64,000 nucleotides of DNA from Pasteurella bettyae CCUG 2042. Its GTDB lineage: Bacteria; Pseudomonadota; Gammaproteobacteria; Enterobacterales; Pasteurellaceae. The notes under the pieces were generated by a model, which was not told the origin of the DNA, did not search any database, and worked only from the letters and a program-made list of their open reading frames with translations. This document shows, one piece after another, positions 19,710 through 29,466 of this stretch. Each line of letters opens with the position of its first letter. Within the stretch, counting starts at the first letter, position 1. The translations under genes and the position numbers were made by a program. The stretch spans positions 48,883 through 112,882 of the forward strand of contig NZ_AJSX01000034.1 in assembly GCF_000262245.1 (NCBI RefSeq). Reading direction: 5' to 3'.

Positions 19710-20930
19710 ATGAGTAATTTTGAGATTATCACACCAGATTTACCAGAATCTGTAGCTGATGCTACGGTTGTGAAATGGCATAAATCAGTTGGGGATAAAG
19801 TACAACGTGATGAAGTATTAGTTGAAATAGAAACTGATAAAGTGGTGTTAGAAGTGCCAGCTTTGGCGGATGGCATTGTCGAATCAATCTCTGAAGCGGA
19901 AGGTGCAACAGTGGTAAGTAAGCAACTATTAGGTCGAGTAAGTGCTTTACCCGTAGGAGAGGTAACCGTGTCAGCAACTTCTCCTAAAGTGACTGAATCT
20001 AAAGAAGTAAGCCTTGATGATGTAGTCGCTTCAACAGATACCATCGGGCCCTCTATTCGTCGCTTATTAGCTGAACATGATTTAAAAGCAACGGATATTA
20101 AAGGTACAGGCCCTAATGGACGAATTACACGTGAAGATGTTGAGGCTGTACTTGCTAAGGATCATCAAACTACGCAAACTGCGGTACGAAAAACAGAAAT
20201 TTCTGCGCCAAGCACAAGTGATATGGTAGGGAGAACAGAAAAACGAGTTCCAATGACGCGTTTACGTAAACGTATTGCGGAACGTCTTTTAGAAGTAAAA
20301 AATACAACGGCAATGCTCACAACTTTTAATGAAGTTGATATGCAACCAATTATGAGCTTACGTAAGAAATATGGCGAGAAATTCGAAAAACAACATGGTG
20401 TTCGTTTAGGATTTATGTCTTTTTATGTTAAGGCGGTTGTAGAAGCCTTAAAACGTTACGCCCAAATCAATGCGTCAATTGATGGAGACGATATTATTTA
20501 TCATAATTATTTTGATATTAGTATTGCTGTTTCAACACCTAGAGGTTTAGTTACTCCAGTTATTCGTAATTGCGATAAACTTAGCATGGCTGAGATTGAG
20601 AAGGAAATTAAACTACTGGCAGAAAAAGGTCGTGATGGTAAATTGACAGTAGAAGATCTTACTGGTGGAAATTTCACTATCACTAATGGTGGTGTATTTG
20701 GTTCCTTAATGTCCACTCCAATTATCAATCCTCCACAAAGTGCAATTTTAGGAATGCATGCAATTAAAGACCGTCCTGTGGCAGTTGATGGGCAAGTCGT
20801 GATTCGACCGATGATGTATCTTGCGCTTTCTTATGATCATCGATTAATTGATGGTAAAGAGTCAGTAGGATTTTTAGTGGCGGTAAAAGAGTTACTTGAA
20901 GATCCAACGCGTTTATTATTAGAAATTTAA
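19710..20930 (+). CDS. sucB: Dihydrolipoyl succinyltransferase, E2 of 2-oxoglutarate dehydrogenase
   Basis: 406 residues. One lipoyl domain (about 1-80, lipoyl-lysine in [11 protein letters not shown]), a linker, a peripheral subunit-binding domain (about 112-150, [14 protein letters not shown] and [13 protein letters not shown]), then the catalytic acyltransferase domain ending with the active-site [15 protein letters not shown]. The E3 subunit is supplied by lpd in the aceEF-lpd operon elsewhere in the window. A ribosome site AAGGAA precedes the start. Confidence 0.95.
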   Translation: MSNFEIITPDLPESVADATVVKWHKSVGDKVQRDEVLVEIETDKVVLEVPALADGIVESISEAEGATVVSKQLLGRVSALPVGEVTVSATSPKVTESKEVSLDDVVASTDTIGPSIRRLLAEHDLKATDIKGTGPNGRITREDVEAVLAKDHQTTQTAVRKTEISAPSTSDMVGRTEKRVPMTRLRKRIAERLLEVKNTTAMLTTFNEVDMQPIMSLRKKYGEKFEKQHGVRLGFMSFYVKAVVEALKRYAQINASIDGDDIIYHNYFDISIAVSTPRGLVTPVIRNCDKLSMAEIEKEIKLLAEKGRDGKLTVEDLTGGNFTITNGGVFGSLMSTPIINPPQSAILGMHAIKDRPVAVDGQVVIRPMMYLALSYDHRLIDGKESVGFLVAVKELLEDPTRLLLEI

Positions 20931-20944
20931 TATTAGTATTTAAT

Positions 20945-20976
20945 AAAGCAATCACATGTAAATGATGATTGCTTTT
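20945..20976 (+). terminator. Terminator-like hairpin between sucB and sucC
   Basis: AAAGCAATCA (20945-20954) pairs perfectly with TGATTGCTTT (20966-20975), then T. It lies 14 bases after sucB and may reduce readthrough into sucCD. Confidence 0.6.
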
Positions 20977-21057
20977 CGCTATCTACAAAAGTTTATAAAA
21001 ACTTAATTTAAGCGTAAAAAAACTGGCGTATAGAATAAAAAAGCAAAAGGACGTTAA

Positions 21058-22224
21058 ATGAATTTACATGAATACCAAGCAAAACAGATTTTTGCACAAT
21101 ATGGACTCCCTGTTAGCGAAGGCTATGCTTGTGATACCGTAGATGATGCAGTGCGTGCAACTCAGCGATTGGGTGGCGAACAGTGGGTGGCTAAATGTCA
21201 AGTTCATGCAGGTGGACGAGGAAAAGCTGGTGGGGTTAAAGTGGTCAAATCTGTAGATGAAGTGCGGTCTTTTTGTGAAAAATTTTTAGACCAACGCTTA
21301 GTCACATTTCAGACCGATAGCCATGGACAGCCTGTAAATTGTATTTATATAGAAGCCTGTGCCAATGTAAAAAAAGAACTTTACTTAGGTGCGGTGCTTG
21401 ATCGTAGTTCGCAACGAGTAATATTCATGGTGTCTACGGAAGGTGGCATGAATATTGAAGAAGTTGCTGATAAAACTCCACATTTGCTACATAAAGTTGC
21501 TATTGATCCATTAGTGGGCGCTATGCCATATCAAGGTCGTGAACTCGCTTTCAAATTAGGTTTGCAAGGAAAACAAATTCAACAGTTCTCTCAAATTTTT
21601 TGTCAGTTAGGCAAACTATTTGTAGAAAAAGATCTCGCTTTACTGGAAATTAATCCATTAGTCATTCTTGATAATGACCAACTTCATTGTTTAGATGCTA
21701 AAATTGTCGTAGATAGTAATGCCTTATATCGCCAGCCAGAATTAAATGCTATGCGTGATATGAGTCAAGAAGATCCTCGTGAAGCCGCAGCAGAAGCATG
21801 GAATTTAAACTATGTTGCTTTAACAGGAAATATTGGTTGTATGGTGAATGGCGCAGGTCTTGCAATGGGAACCATGGATATTGTTAAATTGCATGGTGGG
21901 CAACCTGCTAATTTCCTTGATGTTGGCGGTGGAGCAACGAAAGAACGAGTCTCCGAAGCATTTAAAATTATTCTTTCTGATCAATCTGTTAAAGCCATTC
22001 TAGTGAATATTTTTGGTGGGATAGTTCGTTGTGACTTAATTGCAGAAGGTATAATTTCCGCAGTAAATGAAGTTGGCGTGAATGTTCCTGTTGTGGTTCG
22101 TTTAGAAGGAAATAATTCAGTATTAGGACGTGAAATATTGGTGAAAAGTAGCTTAAATATTATTGCTGCAACCAGTTTAACAGATGCTGCTATACAGGCA
22201 GTTAAGGCAGCAGAGGGTAAATAA
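21058..22224 (+). CDS. sucC: Succinyl-CoA synthetase beta subunit (ADP-forming)
   Basis: 388 residues, standard length. The ATP-grasp N-terminal domain begins [19 protein letters not shown] and includes [20 protein letters not shown]. The C-terminal CoA-ligase domain includes [19 protein letters not shown] and [16 protein letters not shown]. It pairs with SucD to convert succinyl-CoA to succinate with nucleotide phosphorylation. A strong AAAGGACG ribosome site precedes the start. One perfect uptake sequence lies near 21262. Confidence 0.96.
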   Translation: MNLHEYQAKQIFAQYGLPVSEGYACDTVDDAVRATQRLGGEQWVAKCQVHAGGRGKAGGVKVVKSVDEVRSFCEKFLDQRLVTFQTDSHGQPVNCIYIEACANVKKELYLGAVLDRSSQRVIFMVSTEGGMNIEEVADKTPHLLHKVAIDPLVGAMPYQGRELAFKLGLQGKQIQQFSQIFCQLGKLFVEKDLALLEINPLVILDNDQLHCLDAKIVVDSNALYRQPELNAMRDMSQEDPREAAAEAWNLNYVALTGNIGCMVNGAGLAMGTMDIVKLHGGQPANFLDVGGGATKERVSEAFKIILSDQSVKAILVNIFGGIVRCDLIAEGIISAVNEVGVNVPVVVRLEGNNSVLGREILVKSSLNIIAATSLTDAAIQAVKAAEGK

Positions 22225-22225
22225 T

Positions 22226-23095
22226 ATGGCGATTTTAATTAATAAAGATACGAAAGTCATTTGCCAAGGGTTTACAGGGGGACAAGGTACTTTTCATAGT
22301 GAACAAGCACTTGCCTATGGAACAAAATTAGTGGGTGGTGTTTCACCAGGTAAAGGCGGTACAACACATTTAGGTTTGCCAGTGTTTAATACTGTACGTG
22401 AGGCGGTTGAAAATACAGGCGCAACAGCTACAGTTATTTATGTGCCAGCACCTTTCTGTAAAGATGCGATTTTAGAAGCCATTGATGCAGGTATAGAATT
22501 AATTGTTTGTATTACAGAAGGCATACCTACTTTAGATATGTTACAAGTTAAACAAAAACTCAATCAAAGCAAGGTTGTTATGATTGGTCCAAATTGCCCT
22601 GGTATTATTGTCCCTGAACAGTGCAAAATCGGTATTATGCCTGGTAATATTCATCGAAAAGGTCGAGTAGGAATTGTTTCTCGTTCTGGCACGTTAACCT
22701 ACGAAGCAGTAAAACAAACTACAGATCAATGTTTGGGGCAATCGGCTTGTGTTGGTATCGGTGGTGATCCGATTCCAGGTTCAAGTTTTATTGATATTTT
22801 AAAATTATATCAAGAGGATCCAGAAACTGAAGCAATAGTGATGATTGGAGAAATTGGTGGTTCGGCAGAAGAAGAGGCGGCTGAATTTATTAAAGCGCAT
22901 ATCACTAAACCGGTTGTTAGCTATATTGCTGGGATTACTGCGCCAAAAGGTAAACGTATGGGACATGCAGGCGCCATTATTAGCGGAGGAAAAGGTACTG
23001 CTGATGAGAAAATTGCGGCATTATCTTCAGCGGGAGTAACCTGTGTGAAAAGCCTTGCGGATATAGGCTCAACACTGAGTAAATTGCTGAAATAA
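22226..23095 (+). CDS. sucD: Succinyl-CoA synthetase alpha subunit
   Basis: 289 residues from the ATG at 22226, one base after the sucC stop. This gives exactly the E. coli SucD length; the frame opens further upstream inside sucC but without a start signal. It contains the Rossmann-type CoA-binding N terminus ([18 protein letters not shown]) and the phosphohistidine loop [17 protein letters not shown]. It is translationally coupled to sucC. Confidence 0.96.
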   Translation: MAILINKDTKVICQGFTGGQGTFHSEQALAYGTKLVGGVSPGKGGTTHLGLPVFNTVREAVENTGATATVIYVPAPFCKDAILEAIDAGIELIVCITEGIPTLDMLQVKQKLNQSKVVMIGPNCPGIIVPEQCKIGIMPGNIHRKGRVGIVSRSGTLTYEAVKQTTDQCLGQSACVGIGGDPIPGSSFIDILKLYQEDPETEAIVMIGEIGGSAEEEAAEFIKAHITKPVVSYIAGITAPKGKRMGHAGAIISGGKGTADEKIAALSSAGVTCVKSLADIGSTLSKLLK

Positions 23096-23111
23096 CTGAG
23101 AGTGTTCATAT

Positions 23112-23149
23112 GTGCGGGTGAAATTTTTCAAATTTTGCCCGCACTTTAT
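23112..23149 (+). terminator. Terminator after sucCD
   Basis: GTGCGGG (23112-23118) pairs with CCCGCAC (23138-23144), followed by TTTATTTT. The arms are uptake-sequence-like (GCGGG instead of GCGGT). Confidence 0.7.
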
Positions 23150-23224
23150 TTTGGTGAATTTCTCAATTACTGTTATGATAACAAAATTTTTAGTACTAGC
23201 TGTAACAAGTAGAAAAGGGAAGAT

Positions 23225-23791
23225 ATGTTAAAAAAAGTACTGTTAATGAGTTTTGTCATGGCTGCTGTGAGCTGTAGTTCTATTCAACAAGCACCTATTC
23301 CTGCTCAATTTGCTGGGGCAGATTATCAACTAGAAGATGTTGATGCAAAAAAATGGGTGGTTTTAGGTAATCAGGCTGAAAGTTGTATTTATCCAAATCT
23401 TACTCGTATTCAGCAGGAGCATTTTGCCAAAGAAGATGCTTATATTTATTCTCAATATGTGTTCTTCTATCCGCTTGAAGAGATTATCGGTAAGGATAAT
23501 GTGAAAATTATCCAAGATGATACTAAATCAATGGATTATGTGACTTATCAATTTAAGAAATTTAGAGATAGTAAAGATTTACCGACAATAGATAAATTAA
23601 CATCAGCACAATGTGAGGTGTTAAGAACTAAAGCTCGTAATGATCTTGCTGTGGTGAAAGGTCAGCACATTTCAGCTATGGTGGAAGAGCCGAAAACGAC
23701 GACAGAAGGTAAATCGGGAGCCAAAGTGGGTACCGATGATAATAAATTCTTTTTTGATATCATTAAATGGGGTTCTGCCTTATTGCTTTAA
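23225..23791 (+). CDS. Putative Pasteurellaceae lipoprotein of unknown function
   Basis: 188 residues. The N terminus is a lipoprotein signal, with the lipobox AAVSC placing the lipidated cysteine at residue 17. The mature part starts with a short Ser/Gln/Pro tether. It then has a mixed alpha/beta domain with two further cysteines (in ESCIYPNL and AQCEVLRT) that could form a disulphide, and a short hydrophobic C terminus (IIKWGSALLL). I do not recognise a characterised family; similar lipoproteins occur in Haemophilus. It stands between sucD and a convergent nitroreductase gene with terminators on both sides, so it is probably its own transcription unit. Confidence 0.7.
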   Translation: MLKKVLLMSFVMAAVSCSSIQQAPIPAQFAGADYQLEDVDAKKWVVLGNQAESCIYPNLTRIQQEHFAKEDAYIYSQYVFFYPLEEIIGKDNVKIIQDDTKSMDYVTYQFKKFRDSKDLPTIDKLTSAQCEVLRTKARNDLAVVKGQHISAMVEEPKTTTEGKSGAKVGTDDNKFFFDIIKWGSALLL

Positions 23792-23806
23792 TGAAAAAGT
23801 ATAAAG

Positions 23807-23848
23807 AAAAATGCGGTAAAAATTTTTAAAATTTCTACCGCACTTTTT
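23807..23848. terminator. Paired uptake-like terminator between convergent genes
   Basis: AAAAATGCGGT (23807-23817, one base off the perfect uptake core) faces ACCGCACTTTTT (23837-23848). It lies between the lipoprotein gene and the nitroreductase gene. Confidence 0.65.
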
Positions 23849-23870
23849 TAGTTTATAAAGCGAGATAAGT

Positions 23871-24533
23871 TTATTCAACCCATTGAATGACATCTTCTGC
23901 CGGTTTTCGATATTTTTTCTTAAGCTCTTTGCTACGATAACCAAAAGTTACCATACAAGATACGCCATATTCTTTGGCATCAAACACGCCCTCTTCCGCT
24001 AAAATACGATTAACTTCATCATAATCAAAGCCTTCAATTGGGCAGGAATCAATGCCAATCATTGCCGCACCTGTCATCATATTTGCCAAGGCAATATAGG
24101 TTTGCTTGCTACACCAATCGAATAAGGTACGTTCACTTTCTAAGATTTTAATATCATGTTGTTGGAAATTTTTATAACGGGCTACGGTAGCTTGCAATTG
24201 TTCTTCCGTTAATCCTCGTTTTAGCAAGGAATCCCGTAAAAATGCTGAATCATAACGTGCATTTTTTTTCGCAAGAATAATTACTAAATGGCTGAGTTCA
24301 TTCATTGGGTGCTTGATTCCCCAAGTCACAGGATGGAGTTTTTCTTGAATTTCATGATTTTGTAAAACCACAAATTTCCAAGGTTCAGACCCCACCGAAC
24401 TTGGAGACAAACGACCTAATTCTAAAATATATTCCATATCCTGTTTAGAAATCTTTTTATTTGGATCGTAATAACGACATGCACAGCGGAATTTAAATGC
24501 ATCTAAAACTTGTTGTTTTGTAATATTAGCCAT
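23871..24533 (-). CDS. NAD(P)H-dependent oxygen-insensitive nitroreductase family protein
   Basis: 220 residues of the FMN-binding nitroreductase family. The N-terminal FKFRCACRYYDPNKKIS and RLSPSSVGSEPWKFVVLQN segments are the FMN-contacting signature. The C-terminal ITFGYRSKE-like segment (VTFGYRSKELKKKYRKP) is also typical. It should be a homodimeric flavoprotein reducing nitro or quinone substrates with NAD(P)H; the physiological substrate is not evident. The start has AAGAGAAC upstream. Confidence 0.87.
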   Translation of the reverse strand: MANITKQQVLDAFKFRCACRYYDPNKKISKQDMEYILELGRLSPSSVGSEPWKFVVLQNHEIQEKLHPVTWGIKHPMNELSHLVIILAKKNARYDSAFLRDSLLKRGLTEEQLQATVARYKNFQQHDIKILESERTLFDWCSKQTYIALANMMTGAAMIGIDSCPIEGFDYDEVNRILAEEGVFDAKEYGVSCMVTFGYRSKELKKKYRKPAEDVIQWVE

Positions 24534-24661
24534 AATGTTCTCTTTTTATTAACTTGTTCTTGCATAGGGCAAGAAAATGAATATTGCTTATAATTATAGC
24601 AAACTGCGGTGATTTTTTCGTAAATTTTATTGATAAAAAGGGTACATATTGTACCCTAAAA

Positions 24662-25630
24662 TTATTTCATCCGATTCAAAATGAGGTTTGCTAAACATTC
24701 GATATGTTCAGGTGAATCATTTAATGCTGGAATATATTGATAACTTTCACCACCATGAGATAAGAAGGTTTCTTTATTTTCTTGTTCGATCTCTTCTAAG
24801 GTTTCTAAACAGTCTGAAGCAAAACCAGGGCAGATAATCGTAATTTTTTTGATGCCTTGTGAAGCTGCATTTTCTAGAAACTCATCAGTATAAGGTTGTA
24901 ACCAAGGTTCTGAACCAAAACGAGATTGGAAAGTTTGTTTATATTGCTGCTCATTTAGATCCAGTTGTTTAACTACCGCTTGAACCGTTTCTTCACAATG
25001 TTGGCGATAGAAATCGCCTTGTCTTTCATAGCGTTCAGGAATTCCATGGAATGAAAAGAGTAGGGTTTCATCTGCTTGTAATTTTGGTTTAATGCTATTG
25101 GCTAAAGCATTAATATAAGCAGGATCAAGATGATAAGAATGAATAAATTCAAATGGCACAAGATAACGATGTGCTTTTAATGCATGAGCAAAAACATCTA
25201 ATACGGGTGCTGTGGTCGTGCTACTATATTGAGGATAAAGTGGTAGTACGATAATTTTATCGACTTGTTGATTGAGCAAATTATCCACTGCACTTTGCAT
25301 TGATGGATTACCGTAGGTCATGCCTAGTTCTACAACCACATTATCATAACGCTGTTGAATATATTCGGTAATTAATGCTTTTTGTTTTAATGAAATATCC
25401 AGTAATGGTGAACCTTGCTTAGTCCAAATTGCACGATAATTTTTTGCAATACGTTTTGAACGTAGTGGCAGAATAATGCTATTTAGTAAAGGCAACCATT
25501 TCCAACGGGGTAAATCTACCACCCGAATATCGCTTAAGAATTCCTTTAAATAACGACTTATCGCTTTTGGTGAAGGGCTATCTGGTGTTCCTAAATTAGC
25601 GAGTAAAATTCCAATTTTTGCTGATTTCAT
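24662..25630 (-). CDS. hemH: Ferrochelatase
   Basis: 322 residues, the typical bacterial length. It inserts ferrous iron into protoporphyrin IX. The N terminus [18 protein letters not shown], the catalytic histidine in [15 protein letters not shown] and the C-terminal [18 protein letters not shown] are all family signatures. Its ATG shares one base with the stop of the upstream thioesterase gene, so the pair is translationally coupled, and modE lies just upstream in the same direction. Confidence 0.95.
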   Translation of the reverse strand: MKSAKIGILLANLGTPDSPSPKAISRYLKEFLSDIRVVDLPRWKWLPLLNSIILPLRSKRIAKNYRAIWTKQGSPLLDISLKQKALITEYIQQRYDNVVVELGMTYGNPSMQSAVDNLLNQQVDKIIVLPLYPQYSSTTTAPVLDVFAHALKAHRYLVPFEFIHSYHLDPAYINALANSIKPKLQADETLLFSFHGIPERYERQGDFYRQHCEETVQAVVKQLDLNEQQYKQTFQSRFGSEPWLQPYTDEFLENAASQGIKKITIICPGFASDCLETLEEIEQENKETFLSHGGESYQYIPALNDSPEHIECLANLILNRMK

Positions 25631-26052
25631 TATGATTTATTTATAATTGATAGGGTTAAACGAGTTGTACAACAAAGTTTATTTTCATCATTACTGATAT
25701 CGATCTGCCATACTTGTAACGTTTTTCCTAATTTAATCGGAGTTGCTCGTGCTGTCACTAACCCAGAATAAGTAGGTCTTAAATGGCTTGCATTAATTTC
25801 ACTCCCCACAGCAACTTGATGAGGCTCAAGACAGAGATTGCCAGCTAATGAACCTAGGCTTTCTGCTAAAGCGACGGAAAGCCCGCCATTGAGCAAGCCA
25901 AAAGGCTGTTTTGTTCGTTGATCTACAGGCATTGTTGCTTCAATCCAATTATCTCCGAATGCAGAGATTTTGATCCCCAAATGAGAGAGTGAATTATTTT
26001 CTCCAATTTGGTTAAGTTGCTTAAGGGAATAATCTGTTGTCCAAATACCCAT
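25630..26052 (-). CDS. Hotdog-fold acyl-CoA thioesterase (MenI/EntH/HI1161 type)
   Basis: 140 residues with a PaaI-type hotdog fold. [17 protein letters not shown] carries the catalytic glutamate on the long central helix; [14 protein letters not shown] and [19 protein letters not shown] follow. It matches E. coli YdiI/EntH-type thioesterases. Likely substrates are aromatic acyl-CoA such as DHNA-CoA (menaquinone synthesis), but this is inferred. AAGGATAACT precedes the ATG. It sits 10 bases after modE and one base into hemH. Confidence 0.87.
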   Translation of the reverse strand: MGIWTTDYSLKQLNQIGENNSLSHLGIKISAFGDNWIEATMPVDQRTKQPFGLLNGGLSVALAESLGSLAGNLCLEPHQVAVGSEINASHLRPTYSGLVTARATPIKLGKTLQVWQIDISNDENKLCCTTRLTLSIINKS

Positions 26053-26062
26053 AGTTATCCTT

Positions 26063-26836
26063 TTATAATGTGGCTAACACAATTTGTTCTGGATCTATAT
26101 ATAACCAGCGTGTTTCATTTAATTTTACATTTTCAGATTTTAAACAAGTTGCACAGAAATCCATTTCATTGTTTAGAGATAATTCAATTTCTTCCACATC
26201 GCCTTTATCTAGAATAGATGAAACGGTCGATTTGAAGTGATTTAATTTATCTTCAGGCTCTTCACGTTGTGTTTTTACCCAAGGTGCTTTAATCATCACC
26301 ATCACTTCTTTGCCTAAAAATAATTTTAAACGAACCGCACTTTTTTCAGTAATAGAAGCGACTAATGGCTGACCTAAACCATTAATTTGGATTTCTACCC
26401 AACAGCGCACACCATCAATAGTTAATTTGCTGACTTTACCAAACAATTGATTACGTGCACTACTTTGTAATGAAAAACGTGCTGTTGCGGTTAACAAATT
26501 ATCAAGTGGAATAGATTCATCTTTGAGAATAGCAAACGCCTTATCTTGGGTCTGTTCGAGCAAATCATAAAGTTGTAGTAAGCGTTCAGCATAAGTAGTT
26601 AACACGGTACCTCCGCCATTTTTCCCTCCGACATTACGTTCAAGTAATGGTTTAGGGCTAATTTGATTCATGGCTTCTAAGTGATCCCATGCACTTTTAT
26701 AGCTTACTTTGGCATTTTTAGCGGCTTGGTTAATGGAATTGCATTTTTGAATTTCTTTAAGTAAGCGAACACGTTTAGGATCCACAAATAAGGTTTGATT
26801 TAATTTGATGGTCAATAAGATTTCAGTATTTAGCAT
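26063..26836 (-). CDS. modE: Molybdate-responsive transcriptional regulator ModE
   Basis: 257 residues. The N-terminal winged helix-turn-helix (about 20-110, NSINQAAKNAKVSYKSAWDH and the loop RNVGGKNGGGTVLTTYAERL) is followed by two molbindin/TOBE repeats (about 125-190 and 195-255, e.g. SARNQLFGKVSKLTIDGVRC and SITEKSAVRLKLFLGKEV) that bind molybdate. It is divergent from modA across a 138-base region containing a ModE-like palindrome, so it should repress modAB. Cotranscribed downstream with the thioesterase and hemH. Confidence 0.92.
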   Translation of the reverse strand: MLNTEILLTIKLNQTLFVDPKRVRLLKEIQKCNSINQAAKNAKVSYKSAWDHLEAMNQISPKPLLERNVGGKNGGGTVLTTYAERLLQLYDLLEQTQDKAFAILKDESIPLDNLLTATARFSLQSSARNQLFGKVSKLTIDGVRCWVEIQINGLGQPLVASITEKSAVRLKLFLGKEVMVMIKAPWVKTQREEPEDKLNHFKSTVSSILDKGDVEEIELSLNNEMDFCATCLKSENVKLNETRWLYIDPEQIVLATL

Positions 26837-26927
26837 ATGAGTATTCTCTAGTGTGCCTAAATAAATAGAGGTAGTTTAACCATTTTAATAGAAAGTTAAA
26901 TATTTATGTAGCTTTTATTTTTTTATT

Positions 26928-26951
26928 CATTATATAATAAATTAAATAGCG
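26928..26951. promoter_or_regulatory. Candidate ModE operator in the modE-modA intergenic region
   Basis: CATTATATA (26928-26936) and TTAAATAGCG (26942-26951) approximate the two half sites of the ModE palindrome (CGnTATATA and its complement). It lies 23-46 bases before the modA start, overlapping the expected promoter. The left half is identical to one upstream of molA. Confidence 0.55.
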
Positions 26952-26974
26952 TTAACTTAAGGGGAGATTTTCCA

Positions 26975-27739
26975 ATGCTAAAATTAAAAAATATTGTTGT
27001 GGGACTTGCACTTAGCTGTGCTGCGATTTCATTTTCTGTTCAAGCAAAAGTGACTGTTTTTGCGGCAGCTTCAATGACTAATGCTTTACAAGAAGTAGCC
27101 ACTGAGTATAAAAAAGTAAAACCGACTGAAGATGTGGTATTTTCTTTTGCTTCATCTTCAGTTTTAGCTCGTCAAATTACCGAAGGTGCACCAGCAGATA
27201 TGTTTATTTCTGCAGACCAAAAATGGATGGACTTTTTAGCAGAGAAGAATGCGATTGTTCCTGAAACTCGAGTTGACCTCGTAGGCAATAAATTAGTGAT
27301 GATTGCACCTAAAGATAGCAAAACCGATAAAGTCGATTTAACCAATGATAAATGGCAAACTGCTTTAAATAACACCTATTTATCCGTGGGAGATCCTGAA
27401 CATGTGCCCGCAGGGATTTATGCAAAAACAGCATTCACTTATTTAAAACAATGGGATGCATTAGAAAATAAATTAGCCCGTGCTAAAAACGTACGTGATG
27501 CATTGCGTTTAGTTGAGCAAGGTGAATCACCATTAGGTGTGGTTTATGCAACTGATGCAGCGATTAGTGAAAAAGTGAAAGTTGTAGCAACATTCCCAGC
27601 AGAATCTCATCCACCTGTTGAATATCCAATGGCATTAATCAAAGAACACGATAATCAAGATACACGTGCATTTTTAGATTATTTAAAATCAGATACTGCG
27701 AAAGCCGTATTCAAAAAATTTGGTTTTTCAACAAAATAA
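26975..27739 (+). CDS. modA: Molybdate ABC transporter periplasmic binding protein ModA
   Basis: 254 residues. A signal peptide ends at SVQA (about 24). The mature protein starts VTVFAAASMTNALQEVA, the ModA oxyanion-site signature. SFASSSVLARQITEGAPADMFISAD and GDPEHVPAGIYAKTAF complete the ligand pocket, and the length is standard. The start has AGGGGAG upstream. The permease gene follows after a small hairpin. Confidence 0.93.
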   Translation: MLKLKNIVVGLALSCAAISFSVQAKVTVFAAASMTNALQEVATEYKKVKPTEDVVFSFASSSVLARQITEGAPADMFISADQKWMDFLAEKNAIVPETRVDLVGNKLVMIAPKDSKTDKVDLTNDKWQTALNNTYLSVGDPEHVPAGIYAKTAFTYLKQWDALENKLARAKNVRDALRLVEQGESPLGVVYATDAAISEKVKVVATFPAESHPPVEYPMALIKEHDNQDTRAFLDYLKSDTAKAVFKKFGFSTK

Positions 27740-27754
27740 TCATTAAACTAATAT

Positions 27755-27777
27755 AAGTGGGTTTTAATCGCCCACTT
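27755..27777 (+). terminator. Attenuator-like hairpin between modA and modB
   Basis: AAGTGGG and CCCACTT form a 7-bp stem after modA with only a weak T-rich tail. It may limit modB expression relative to modA. A perfect uptake sequence follows near 27802. Confidence 0.45.
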
Positions 27778-27829
27778 TGTGTTTAAAAATTTTTATTAAA
27801 ATGACCGCACTTTTAAGTGATTTTCATCT

Positions 27830-28552
27830 ATGTTCGAATCAATTATTAATTATTTCCAATTTTCTCAGTCTGAGCTTAATGCTATTTCATTAAGTATTAA
27901 AGTCGCTGTAGTGGCAATAATTAGTAGTTTGCCATTTGCGATTTTCATTGCTTGGTTATTGGCTCGTAAAGAATTTTGGGGAAAATCCATTCTTAATGGT
28001 ATCGTTCATTTACCTTTAGTTTTACCCCCCGTAGTGATTGGTTATTTACTTTTAGCAAGTATGGGGCGTAACGGAATTATTGGTAAGCATTTATTGGAAT
28101 GGTTCGGTTTCACTTTTGGATTTAGTTGGTATGGCGCTGCGTTAGCTTCAGCTGTGGTGGCTTTTCCATTAGTCATGCGCTCAATTCGTTTAGCACTAGA
28201 AAGTGTCGATTTTAAACTTGAACAGGCAGCACGAACGTTAGGCGCTTCTTCTGTTCGGGTATTTTTCACGATTACTTTACCCTTGTCTTTACCAGGCATT
28301 TTAGCGGGTGTAATTCTTGGGTTTGCTCGTTCATTAGGTGAGTTTGGCTCAACCATTACGTTTGTATCTAATATTCCAAATGTCACTCAAACTATTCCGC
28401 TGGCTATGTATTCCTATATAGAAACACCAGGAGCGGAAGATTCAGCCGCACGATTATGTATTATTGCTATCATTATTTCGTTAATTTCTTTATTGTTATC
28501 AGAATGGCTAGCAAAACGAACACAACAAAAATTGGGGCAAACCGCAAAGTAA
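27830..28552 (+). CDS. modB: Molybdate ABC transporter permease ModB
   Basis: 240 residues, five or six membrane helices. The ABC-permease cytoplasmic loop EQAARTLGASSVRVFFTITL with the following GILAGVILGFARSLGEFG is the binding-protein-dependent transport signature. Length matches E. coli ModB (229). modA precedes it. No modC ATPase gene follows: a terminator comes 12 bases after the stop and the next gene is on the opposite strand. The ATPase must be encoded elsewhere, or the system is incomplete. Confidence 0.92.
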   Translation: MFESIINYFQFSQSELNAISLSIKVAVVAIISSLPFAIFIAWLLARKEFWGKSILNGIVHLPLVLPPVVIGYLLLASMGRNGIIGKHLLEWFGFTFGFSWYGAALASAVVAFPLVMRSIRLALESVDFKLEQAARTLGASSVRVFFTITLPLSLPGILAGVILGFARSLGEFGSTITFVSNIPNVTQTIPLAMYSYIETPGAEDSAARLCIIAIIISLISLLLSEWLAKRTQQKLGQTAK

Positions 28553-28564
28553 TATCGTAACAAA

Positions 28565-28587
28565 AAAGGACGCATCAGGCGTCCTTT
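28565..28587. terminator. Terminator between modB and tehB
   Basis: AAAGGACGC, loop ATCAG, GCGTCCTTT: a perfect 9-bp stem flanked by A- and T-runs, positioned for both convergent genes. Confidence 0.8.
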
Positions 28588-28602
28588 GAGTTTTAGTGCT
28601 GA

Positions 28603-29466
28603 TTAGGCTAGTTTTTTAGCCAACATAGTGACAAATTTCATTTTATAGCGATTACCATGTTCATCAGTTTTATGTAATTCACCCATATCTTCATTATATT
28701 CAATAAATTCCCAACCTGCATAATAGTCTTTCAATTCATTTTCAGCGAAAGTAAATGAGAACGGAATCGGGCAAGGCACTTCAGGTGTGGACATAGCTGC
28801 CACAATAAGATTATAACCACCAACATTGGTATGTTGTTGCATATTGGCAAGAATATTTGGCACTGCTTTACGATCTAAGAACATAAATACTACAGTAGAT
28901 AGGATAAAATCATAGTTTTCTTGAATATTAGCACTGTTAATATCATAAACTGCGGTTTGAATTGACAAATTTTCTTTTTGTGCGGTATCAATCAGAAAAC
29001 CAATACTATCAGTATTATGATCCCAAGAGGTCACATCATAGCCTTTTAGCGCTAAATAAAGTGAGTTACGACCTTGTCCACAGCCTAAATCTAATACTTT
29101 ACAAGGTGCGATGAGCTTAGCTGCATCTACCACATCACCATGTGTCGCAGTCATGTTATATTTTTTACTGAAATAATCTTCTTGAGTACAGTAAAATTCT
29201 AAATAGCATTCTAAGTCATCGGATAATGCTTCTACACGATGCCATACTTGAGGTTCAACAAAGGGTGTTTGATTGTTTGCTGTGAAAATATGTTCACTGA
29301 CTACTGAGCCATCTTCTTTAAGCACATAAAATTTTAATTTACCCTTTAATACAGTAAGTTTTCCCCAAGTACCAACTTTAGTATTGTGTTTTTCTTGAAA
29401 CATTTTAGGAAGAGAATCTTTTGTCCAAATGGGCATTTTTTTGTAACAAATAAGTTCTTGTGGCAT
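28603..29466 (-). CDS. tehB: TehB, SAM-dependent methyltransferase with N-terminal DUF1971 domain
   Basis: 287 residues, the same layout and length as H. influenzae TehB. The N-terminal cupin-like DUF1971 domain (about 1-90, PIWTKDSLPKMFQEKHNTK) is joined to a class I methyltransferase domain with the SAM-binding motif VLDLGCGQGRNSLYLALKGY. TehB detoxifies tellurite; in H. influenzae it has also been linked to oxidant resistance and haem use. No tehA is adjacent. It is divergent from the porin gene. Confidence 0.92.
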   Translation of the reverse strand: MPQELICYKKMPIWTKDSLPKMFQEKHNTKVGTWGKLTVLKGKLKFYVLKEDGSVVSEHIFTANNQTPFVEPQVWHRVEALSDDLECYLEFYCTQEDYFSKKYNMTATHGDVVDAAKLIAPCKVLDLGCGQGRNSLYLALKGYDVTSWDHNTDSIGFLIDTAQKENLSIQTAVYDINSANIQENYDFILSTVVFMFLDRKAVPNILANMQQHTNVGGYNLIVAAMSTPEVPCPIPFSFTFAENELKDYYAGWEFIEYNEDMGELHKTDEHGNRYKMKFVTMLAKKLA

